This document shows, piece after piece, positions 58,218-64,000 of a DNA stretch of 64,000 nt; position 1 is the first letter of the stretch, and each line of letters starts with the position of its first letter. Both the position numbers and the translations under genes were made by a program. Under the pieces are notes generated by a model, which saw only the letters and a list, made by a program, of their open reading frames with translations, was not told the DNA's origin and searched no databases. Source of the DNA: Mycolicibacterium hodleri (GTDB lineage: Bacteria; Actinomycetota; Actinomycetes; Mycobacteriales; Mycobacteriaceae); contig NZ_JACKTL010000073.1 in NCBI RefSeq assembly GCF_025822245.1, forward strand, positions 155,333 through 219,332, given 5' to 3'.

Positions 58218-58231
58218 TAGAACGTGTTCTA
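58218..58231. promoter_or_regulatory. KstR-type operator
   Basis: TAGAACGTGTTCTA, flanked by C and G so that the arms extend to 7 bp, matches TNNAACNNGTTNNA fully. It ends 11 bases before the ATG of the second LLM oxidoreductase. Confidence 0.85.
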
Positions 58232-58242
58232 GTATTCGGTTC

Positions 58243-59121
58243 ATGCGGTTCACCTATGCGGAAGCCATGACCGATCCCAAGTACCTGATCCCGTTGGCCA
58301 AGGCGGCCGACGAGGCCGGGTACCACGCCATGACCATTCCGGACAGCGTCGCCTATCCCGAGGTCTCGGACTCGAAGTATCCCTACACCGAGGACGGCAA
58401 CCGCGAATTCCTGGACGGCAAGCCCTTCGTCGAGTCGTTCGCCCTCATCGGGGCGCTCTCGGCGGTGACCACCAAGCTGCACTTCAACATCTTCGTGCTG
58501 AAGCTGCCGATCCGCCCGCCCGCCCTGGTGGCCAAGCAGGCCGGCTCGTTGGCGGCGATGTTCGACAACCGGCTCGGCCTGGGCGTCGGCACCAGCCCGT
58601 GGCCCGAGGACTACGAGATCATGGGTGTGCCGTACGCCAAGCGCGGCAAGCGGATGGACGAGTGCATCGACGTCATCCGCGGCCTCACCTCGGGCGACTA
58701 CTTCGAGTACCACGGGGAGTTCTACGACTTTCCCGCGTTCAAGATGACGCCCGCGCCGACCAAGCCGGTGCCGATCCTGATCGGCGGGCACGCCGACGCC
58801 GCGTTGCGGCGGGCCGCCCGCAACGACGGCTGGATGCATGGCGGCGGCGACCCGGAGGAACTCGATCCGCTGTTGGCCAAGCTGGCGAAGTACCGCGAGG
58901 AAGAGGATCGGATCGGGCTGGCCGACGAGTTCGCCATCCACGTCATCTCCATCGACGGCTTCACCCTCGACGGCGTGAAGCGGCTCGAGGACAAGGGGGT
59001 CACCGACGTGATCGTCGGATTCCGCATCCCCTACATCATGGGCACCGACACCGAGCCACTCGAGGACAAGATCCGCAACCTGGAGTGGTTCGCGGAGAAC
59101 GTCATCGCGAAGGCCGGTTAG
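58243..59121 (+). CDS. LLM-class oxidoreductase (F420/FMN-dependent) under KstR-type control
   Basis: The product (292 residues from ATG 58243) is a luciferase-like monooxygenase/F420-dependent oxidoreductase: 'PLAKAADEAGYHAMTIPDSVAYPE', 'ALSAVTTKLHFNIFVLKLPIRPPALVAKQAGSLAAMFDNRLGLGVGTSPW' region, 'KPVPILIGGHADAALRRAARNDGWMHGG'. A KstR-type operator right upstream suggests a role in cholesterol or related catabolism. It ends 4 bases into the convergent ROK gene. The substrate is not evident. Confidence 0.87.
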   Translation: MRFTYAEAMTDPKYLIPLAKAADEAGYHAMTIPDSVAYPEVSDSKYPYTEDGNREFLDGKPFVESFALIGALSAVTTKLHFNIFVLKLPIRPPALVAKQAGSLAAMFDNRLGLGVGTSPWPEDYEIMGVPYAKRGKRMDECIDVIRGLTSGDYFEYHGEFYDFPAFKMTPAPTKPVPILIGGHADAALRRAARNDGWMHGGGDPEELDPLLAKLAKYREEEDRIGLADEFAIHVISIDGFTLDGVKRLEDKGVTDVIVGFRIPYIMGTDTEPLEDKIRNLEWFAENVIAKAG

Positions 59122-60311
59122 GCCCGGGGCGCTCCGGCCACCAGGGCGTCGACTGCGCCGGCACTGAGCACCTCGTCGAGCACCATCACCGCGCCGCCCA
59201 CGGTGCCGGACTGGCTGCCGTGCGCCGCGGGCACCACCTCGAGGGTGCGCGTCGCCTGCGCAGTGGCGTTGCCGTACAACGTTTCCCGCAGCCCGGCGAC
59301 AAAGATCTCGTAGGCACCCACCATGTCGCCCGACACGACGACGACGGCCGGATTCAACAGGTTCACCGCGGCCGCGAGCACCTCGCCGACGTACCGTCCG
59401 CTGTCGCGGATCATCCGGCGCGCCTCGGCGTCACCGCCGTGGGCGATCTCGACGACGTCGCGGAGGTTGCGTACCGAGCGGCCCTGTTGCTGCAGGGCGT
59501 GCACCAAGGCCCAGCCGCCCGCGATGGCCTCGACGCAGCCGGTGTCACCGCATCGGCACGGAAGGCCAACTGCGGCAGCGATCTTGGTGTGGCCCAACTC
59601 GCCGGCCGCCGACGCGGCGCCGCGCTGTAGCACCCCGCCCGCGACGATTCCCGCCCCGAGACCGCTCGACGCCTTGATGACGAGGACGTCGTCGTAGTCA
59701 CGACCCTCGACGACGGCGATCGCGTTGGAGTCGTTGTCCAAGATGACGGGCGCCTCCGACAGGCGGGGCAGCTCGGCGAAGTAGGGCCGCAGTTCGACGC
59801 CGTCCCAGCCGCGCAGGATGGGTGAGTCCCGGCTGCAGCCGCGGATGCGGTCCACCGTCCCCGGCAGGCTCAGCCCGACGCCGTACACCGTGGCGCCCGG
59901 GTAGTCCTGCAGCATCACGTCGAGGCGCTTGACCACGTCGGGCATCAGATCGTCGGGGCCGAGCGCGACCTCCTGGTCGATGTCGGTGATCGACAGCACC
60001 TCACCGGCCAGGTTGCACACCGCCAGCCGGGTCCGGCTGATGCCGATGGCCGCCGACAGCACGATGCCTGCGTCGGCGTCGAAGGAGAGCAGCGTGGGCG
60101 GCCGGCCACCCGTCGATGGCGCCTGTTCCCGCTCGCGGACCAGGCCGAGTTCGCTCAACGCCGCGATTCGCGAGGCGACCGCGGTACGCGAGAGCCCGGT
60201 GACCTGGCCGATGTCCGTGCGGGTGATGTCTCTGCGATCTCGGATCAGTGCGAAGACATCGCCCACGGTGGCCATGTCCCGATTCAACCCGAGAAACGTA
60301 AGCTCCGCCAC
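59118..60311 (-). CDS. ROK-family transcriptional regulator
   Basis: The product (397 residues from GTG 60311; ATG 60275 would drop 12) has an N-terminal winged helix-turn-helix ('DVFALIRDRRDITRTDIGQVTGLSRTAVASRIAALSELGLVREREQ' region) and a C-terminal ROK domain with the ExGH site 'AAGELGHTKI' and zinc ligands 'CRCGDTGCVEAIAGG'. The N-terminal phosphate loop differs from sugar kinases ('SAAIGISRTRLAV'), so catalysis is unlikely. It is divergent from an MFS exporter with an 8-bp-arm inverted repeat between them; GTG 60311 falls inside that operator, which favours ATG 60275. Confidence 0.85.
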   Translation of the reverse strand: MAELTFLGLNRDMATVGDVFALIRDRRDITRTDIGQVTGLSRTAVASRIAALSELGLVREREQAPSTGGRPPTLLSFDADAGIVLSAAIGISRTRLAVCNLAGEVLSITDIDQEVALGPDDLMPDVVKRLDVMLQDYPGATVYGVGLSLPGTVDRIRGCSRDSPILRGWDGVELRPYFAELPRLSEAPVILDNDSNAIAVVEGRDYDDVLVIKASSGLGAGIVAGGVLQRGAASAAGELGHTKIAAAVGLPCRCGDTGCVEAIAGGWALVHALQQQGRSVRNLRDVVEIAHGGDAEARRMIRDSGRYVGEVLAAAVNLLNPAVVVVSGDMVGAYEIFVAGLRETLYGNATAQATRTLEVVPAAHGSQSGTVGGAVMVLDEVLSAGAVDALVAGAPRA

Positions 60312-60335
60312 TTTTGTGCTCTAAAAGACAAAAGT
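60310..60335. promoter_or_regulatory. Operator in the ROK/MFS divergent region
   Basis: ACTTTTGT and ACAAAAGT are perfect 8-bp arms around 10 bases. The AT-rich repeat sits directly upstream of a candidate promoter of the MFS gene and at the start of the ROK gene, as expected for a ROK regulator controlling itself and its neighbour. Confidence 0.65.
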
Positions 60336-60338
60336 CGG

Positions 60339-60366
60339 TTTGATGAAAGGCATAAGTGCGGCTACC
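60339..60366 (+). promoter_or_regulatory. Candidate promoter of a leaderless MFS mRNA
   Basis: TTGATG and TACCGT are spaced by 16 bases; transcription would start at or next to GTG 60376, giving a leaderless mRNA, which is common in mycobacteria. The operator at 60310-60335 lies just upstream of the -35 box. Confidence 0.4.
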
Positions 60367-60375
60367 GTTGGCCCG

Positions 60376-61602
60376 GTGACACGATCACTCGCACGACCTT
60401 CCGTCCCCCTGTCCGTGGTGTCACCGCCGCCATCGGTCCGCTGGCTTGCGGTCATGGCGCTCGCGATCGGCGCCTTCGCCATCGGAACCACCGAGTTCGT
60501 GGCCATGGGCCTGCTGCCGGACATCGCCTCGAGCCTCGGCATCACCGAGCCCGTCGCCGGTCACGTCATCTCGGCATACGCGCTCGGTGTCGTCGTCGGC
60601 GCCCCAGTCATCGCCTCCCTCACCGCACACCTGCCCCGCAAGGCCCTGCTGCTGGGCCTGATCGCGCTGTTCACCCTCGGCAACCTGGCCAGCGTGCTGG
60701 CACCGAGTTACGAGACGCTGATGGCCGCGCGATTCGTCTCCGGCATCCCACACGGTGCCTTCTTCGGCATCGCCGCCTTGGTCGCGGCCCACCTGATGGG
60801 CCCGAAGAACCGCGCGAAGGCCGTCGCACACGTGATGAGCGGCCTGACCGTCGCCACCGTGCTCGGCGTGCCGCTGGCGTCGTTCCTCGGTCAGCACTTC
60901 GGCTGGCGCAGCGCCTTCGGGTTGGTCGTCGCGATCGGCCTCGTCACCCTGACCGCCATCTGGCACTGGTTGCCCGACCTGAAGTCGATGCACGTCACCA
61001 GCGCGCTGACCGAGCTCAGCGCCCTGCGTCGGCCGCAGGTGTGGCTCGCCCTGCTGCTCGGCATGGTCGGCTTCGGCGGCATGTTCGCCGTCTACACGTA
61101 CGTGGCCACCACCCTGACCGACGTATCGGGGCTGTCCCGCGGCCTCGTGCCGCTGGGACTGATGATGTTCGGCATCGGCATGGTCGTCGGCAATCTGGTC
61201 GGCGGAAAGATGGCCGACATCTCGGTGGTCAAGGCGCTGTACGCCTCGCTCGTCTCCCTCGCCGCGGTGCTGGCCCTGTTCGTCTGGGCCGTGCACAACC
61301 CGTGGACGGCGCTGATCGGTCTGTTCCTCATCGGAGCCTCCGGCTCGGCCATCGGACCGGCCCTGCAGACCCGACTGATGGACGTCGCCCACGGCGCACA
61401 GACCCTGGCGGCGGCGCTGAACCACTCCGCGCTGAACATCGCCAACGCCGCGGGCGCCTGGATCGGCGGCCTGGTCATCGCGGCTGGATACGGCTACACC
61501 GCACCCGCGGGTGCCGGCGCCCTGCTGGCCGTCGGCGGCCTCGTCGTACTGACCCTCTCGGTGCTACTGCAACGCTGGACGGAGCGCTCCCATGTCAGGT
61601 AA
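60376..61602 (+). CDS. MFS transporter of the DHA1 (AraJ/SotB-like) group
   Basis: The product (408 residues from GTG 60376; in-frame ATG 60343 and TTG-type starts lie upstream) is a 12-helix major facilitator. The TM1 signature 'IGAFAIGTTEFVAMGLLPDIASSLGI', the TM4-5 'AARFVSGIPHGAFFGIAALVAAHLMG' and loop 'MADISVVKALYASL' mark the sugar/drug efflux branch related to AraJ, YdhP and SotB. Divergent ROK regulators often answer to sugars or glycoside-like compounds, so the pair may export a sugar-like metabolite; this is inference. Confidence 0.9.
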   Translation: MTRSLARPSVPLSVVSPPPSVRWLAVMALAIGAFAIGTTEFVAMGLLPDIASSLGITEPVAGHVISAYALGVVVGAPVIASLTAHLPRKALLLGLIALFTLGNLASVLAPSYETLMAARFVSGIPHGAFFGIAALVAAHLMGPKNRAKAVAHVMSGLTVATVLGVPLASFLGQHFGWRSAFGLVVAIGLVTLTAIWHWLPDLKSMHVTSALTELSALRRPQVWLALLLGMVGFGGMFAVYTYVATTLTDVSGLSRGLVPLGLMMFGIGMVVGNLVGGKMADISVVKALYASLVSLAAVLALFVWAVHNPWTALIGLFLIGASGSAIGPALQTRLMDVAHGAQTLAAALNHSALNIANAAGAWIGGLVIAAGYGYTAPAGAGALLAVGGLVVLTLSVLLQRWTERSHVR

Positions 61603-61824
61603 CCGCGGTTGGCACGTCGACGTTCACGTGCTCGGCCTTCGTCTCGCCTTCACGGTGCCACCGTGGCGCGGCCTTCCCGGGCTCAGCCAAGGGCAGCGAG
61701 CGCTCGCGGCGCGCTAGACGTAGCTGCCAGCAACCCTTGTCGGCAAACCCGCCTTCGGGCCGATCTCAGCCGCCCACGCCGTTCACACTTCTACGAATGC
61801 GGTCGAGCGGCGAGGACACGCTCC

Positions 61825-61840
61825 TGCATGCGCGCGTGCA
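61825..61840. repeat. TGCATGC-type imperfect palindrome, left of the XRE gene
   Basis: TGCATGCGCGCGTGCA is a near-palindrome (two mismatched positions) 24 bases beyond the XRE gene stop. A related TGCATGCACGCATG lies upstream of the gene at 62397-62410. The 261-base gap from 61603 holds nothing else recognised. Confidence 0.35.
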
Positions 61841-61863
61841 TTTCCCGCCATGATTCACCGGAG

Positions 61864-62271
61864 TCAGGTGGTGATTCGGCCGGGTATCTCAGGCGCTGGC
61901 AACCGTCGACGGACGTCCGCCGGAATGCAGAATGGGCCGGGACACAGGTCGTCGGCTTGCCGCCAGTCCGACATCGGCCGAGCCCTGATCTCGCTCACCA
62001 ACGACTCGATCGAGGCCCCACTCAGGTCGCCGGTAAGAGTGGTCGATGTCAGCACGCCCATCTCGCTGCTGGACAGATAACCCGCCGCCACCAACGCCTC
62101 TACCGGGGATCTTTCGTATGCCCGGGCGAAGGCGACCACGGCCTCGGCCCTTGGCGCATTGGTCCCGCGGTGCCAGCGCGAGATGCTGGACTGATCGATG
62201 CCGGTGGCGCTCGCGATGTCCTTCTGCGTCGCGTCCCCGGCCACCGTCACGACATACCGCCACCACGTCAT
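61864..62271 (-). CDS. XRE-type helix-turn-helix regulator
   Basis: The product (135 residues from ATG 62271) has an N-terminal HTH: 'DATQKDIASATGIDQSSISRWHRGTNAPRAEAVVAFARAY' (residues about 13-52), like phage and chromosomal XRE repressors, and a 80-residue C-terminal region of unknown role. AGGAGG lies 9 bases before ATG 62271; a GTG at 62280 abuts it and is unlikely. It is a lone regulator next to a PGRS gene transcribed divergently, with 291 bases between the two start codons. Confidence 0.82.
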   Translation of the reverse strand: MTWWRYVVTVAGDATQKDIASATGIDQSSISRWHRGTNAPRAEAVVAFARAYERSPVEALVAAGYLSSSEMGVLTSTTLTGDLSGASIESLVSEIRARPMSDWRQADDLCPGPFCIPADVRRRLPAPEIPGRITT

Positions 62272-62396
62272 CTCCCGCACCCTCCTGGCGTGTTCAGCGA
62301 ATGTGGCACGAGCCCCAGTTTCCGTTGCTTAGTCGCCGACGTTCGGATGTGACATTCGCGTGTGCGAAGAAAATGAGCGTACGCGCACTGTCTACT

Positions 62397-62410
62397 TGCA
62401 TGCACGCATG
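62397..62410. repeat. TGCATGC-type element between the XRE and PGRS genes
   Basis: TGCATGCACGCATG carries an 8-bp palindrome TGCATGCA and resembles the element at 61825-61840. TTGACA at 62423-62428 on the plus strand could be a -35 box for the PGRS gene. No more can be supported in 62281-62562. Confidence 0.35.
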
Positions 62411-62562
62411 AGCAAATGTATGTTGACATGACGTGATCGAGGCCACACTCGGGGGGAGGGGACGGCGTCGCGGCAAATCTCGTCGCAAACGCCATCCACG
62501 GGGATGACGTGTTCAACACCAAAATTTCTGCGGCTCCACGGGGCCTGATGAGGAGCTTGAAA

Positions 62563-64000
62563 ATGAAGAATTCCGCTTACCCCTTCGCGACGGGGATCGC
62601 CATTGCAGGCGCCGGTGTGGCGTTGGCGTTCGGTCCCGGTACCGCGCAGGCGGCGCCGGTGATATCTGCGCCACTGTCCCCCACGTCCAGCGCACAGTGC
62701 CTTGCCCTGTCACCGGGATGTAACTCCATCGCGAGTACGGGATTGATCGGGCCCAGCGCCTTCGCGCTGACGTCGAATGCGCCGACCCCGAATTCGCTGA
62801 CCGCAGCGTTCATCGGACCCGTCGCGTATCAGCCGTTCTACAACGTCATCAGCCTCGTCAGCCTGGTTCCCATCGTCAACATCTTCGTCGCCAACGGCAC
62901 CAACGCCCCGGCGGGCAGCGGTGCGAACGGAGGCAACGCCGGACTGCTGTTTGGCTACGGCGGCCTCGGTGGGTCCGCTGCGGCAGGGCTTGCGGGTGGC
63001 AACGGCGGTAACGGCGGCCTGTTCTTCGGCGCGGGCGGCACCGGCGGTACCGGCGGGGCCGGGGCAGTCGGCGGAAACGGCGGCAACGCCGGGCTGCTGG
63101 CCCACTTCAGCAACGGCGGAAACGGCGGCACTGGTGGAATCGGGGCGGCCGGCGGGAACGGCGGCAACGCCGGCTCACTAGGCCTATTCAGCAATGGTGG
63201 CGCCGGTGGCGCCGGCGGCGCAGGGACACCAGGTACCCCGGGTGCGAACGCCACGGGAACGGCGGCCAACGGCACCACCGGTGCCGACGGCACCACGGTG
63301 GGCGCCAACGGTGCCAACGGCGTGAACCCGGCCCCAGGTGGTCCGGCGGGCGTCAACGGCGCCGCGGGCGCCACTGGCACCGTCACCGGCGGCAACGGTC
63401 TGCCCGGCACCACCGGTAACCCCGGTGGCGCCGGCGGTGCAGGTGGTGCCGTCGCGGGCACGGCGCCCCTCGCGACCGGTGGTAGCGGCGCAGCCGGCGC
63501 GAACGGTTCCGACGGAGCCAACGGCGGTGAGGGTGGCGCAGGCGGAGCATCGTCCACGACCGGCACCGGTGGTCTCGCCGTCGGCGGCAACGGCGGGCCC
63601 GGCGGCAACGGCGGCACCGGTTCCACCAACGGTGGCGCCGGCGGCGCCGGCGGCGCAGGGGTCAGCACCAGCGGAGTTGGCGTAGGTGGCAACGGCGCCA
63701 ACGGCGGCAACGGCGGCGTCGGTGCGGCCGGAGAGGCCGGCGGCACGGGTAGCGCCGGCGGAGCCGGCGGAGCTGGCGCCAACGGCACCACCGTCGGCGG
63801 CACGGGGACGGCGGGCGGACCCGCAGGCGCTGGCGGCAACGGTGGCAACGGAGGAATCTTCGGTTCCGGCGGTGCGGCAGGCAATGGTGGCACCGGTGGC
63901 ACCGGTGGGGCCGGAGGTGCCGGCCAAGCTGGCGGCAACGGCGGCACCGGCGGAGCCGGGGCGGCGGGCGGCAACGGTGGCAACGGCGCTGCCGGTGGCA
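62563..64000 (+). CDS. Secreted PGRS-repeat protein without PE domain (partial, runs off the window)
   Basis: The open frame from ATG 62563 (AGGAG 7 bases before) continues to the last base, 479 codons without stop. It starts MKNSAYPFATGIAIAGAGVA, a Sec signal with likely cleavage after GTAQA (about residue 30), then a unique segment with three Cys-spaced regions (about 31-115: 'SSAQCLALSPGCNSIAS', 'GPVAYQPFYNVISLVSLVPIVNIFV'), then Gly-Gly-x/Asn-Gly-Gly PGRS repeats from about residue 120. PE_PGRS proteins normally carry a PE domain and are exported by ESX-5; this one has a classical signal instead. ATG 62548 is in frame but lacks a ribosome site. Confidence 0.9.
   Translation, partial: MKNSAYPFATGIAIAGAGVALAFGPGTAQAAPVISAPLSPTSSAQCLALSPGCNSIASTGLIGPSAFALTSNAPTPNSLTAAFIGPVAYQPFYNVISLVSLVPIVNIFVANGTNAPAGSGANGGNAGLLFGYGGLGGSAAAGLAGGNGGNGGLFFGAGGTGGTGGAGAVGGNGGNAGLLAHFSNGGNGGTGGIGAAGGNGGNAGSLGLFSNGGAGGAGGAGTPGTPGANATGTAANGTTGADGTTVGANGANGVNPAPGGPAGVNGAAGATGTVTGGNGLPGTTGNPGGAGGAGGAVAGTAPLATGGSGAAGANGSDGANGGEGGAGGASSTTGTGGLAVGGNGGPGGNGGTGSTNGGAGGAGGAGVSTSGVGVGGNGANGGNGGVGAAGEAGGTGSAGGAGGAGANGTTVGGTGTAGGPAGAGGNGGNGGIFGSGGAAGNGGTGGTGGAGGAGQAGGNGGTGGAGAAGGNGGNGAAGG

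Noticed and set aside
62955..63983. Long Pro-rich open frame on the minus strand opposite the PGRS repeats
   Set aside because: It is the exact antisense of Gly codons GGC/GGN in the PGRS repeat and has no ribosome site or known family.
63000..64000. Short tandem repeats that could be taken for a CRISPR array
   Set aside because: Units are GGC-rich codon repeats without spacers and are in frame with the PGRS protein.

Overview
The window is a high-GC actinobacterial chromosome segment that reads as a rapidly growing Mycolicibacterium (M. smegmatis-type). The evidence is an MspA-family porin, MprAB-PepD, KstR-type operators, F420/luciferase-like oxidoreductases, PerM, a PGRS protein at the right edge, and a gene order that mirrors the M. 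tuberculosis Rv0944-Rv0996 block. There is no IS element, no CRISPR array and no prophage. It is mostly core genome with several accessory insertions.

Layout. (1) 1-4.3 kb: tRNA-Ala, then a minus-strand group galU - glp (MoeA-like divisome protein) - rimJ - glpR/sepX. (2) 4.4-6.7 kb, plus strand: 5-formyl-THF cyclo-ligase, a zinc-ribbon chaperone (Ruc-like) behind a CIRCE element, a SAF-domain protein and mscL. (3) 6.7-12.6 kb, minus strand: MspA-type porin with a long leader holding a perfect CRP palindrome, then moaB2 - pepD - mprB - mprA with an MprA-type box ahead of mprA, and rpmF. (4) 12.7-21.3 kb, plus strand: a tightly coupled acyl-CoA operon (AtuA-like, two acyl-CoA dehydrogenases, biotin-dependent carboxylase beta and alpha subunits, enoyl-CoA hydratase) behind a TetR-like operator. 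(5) 21.3-30.1 kb: DUF1707 protein, a MoxR-type AAA/VWA pair, purN-purH, and the divisome-linked membrane proteins PerM and a DUF5336 protein. (6) 30.2-34.7 kb: an SfnG-like sulfone monooxygenase, an F420-type oxidoreductase, a methyltransferase and a thiolase-like protein, with two KstR-type boxes. (7) 34.7-38.7 kb: sucCD, an M23 peptidase and a membrane protein. (8) 38.9-43.4 kb: an accessory-looking five-gene operon of SsuABC-like transporter, fumarate/APS-reductase-like flavoprotein and 2x[4Fe-4S] ferredoxin. (9) 43.4-51.9 kb: uvrD1, chorismate mutase with a possible attenuator leader, a succinate-semialdehyde-type dehydrogenase, pgi, an ECF sigma factor, an SDR and an Fpg/Nei glycosylase. 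(10) 51.9-56.8 kb, minus strand: a three-subunit molybdenum hydroxylase whose FeS subunit has a Tat-lipoprotein signal, a holin-like membrane protein and cobF. (11) 57-62.3 kb: AurF-like diiron oxygenase, a KstR-box-controlled oxidoreductase, a divergent ROK regulator/MFS exporter pair and an XRE regulator. (12) 62.5 kb to the end: a secreted PGRS protein without a PE domain, running off the window.

Themes. Envelope and division: Glp/GlpR, PerM, DUF5336, M23, MspA, MscL. Envelope stress: MprAB-PepD and the CIRCE-Ruc unit. Lipid and sterol catabolism: the acyl-CoA carboxylase operon and three KstR-type boxes. Organosulfur redox: SfnG and the SsuABC-flavoprotein-ferredoxin operon. The best candidates for undescribed biology are the 38.9-43.4 kb transporter/redox operon, the Phe/Tyr leader plus terminator before chorismate mutase, the AtuA/carboxylase operon with a hairpin abutting the accA2 ribosome site, and the signal-peptide PGRS protein. 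All family calls come from reading the translated sequence and from memory; no database search was run.
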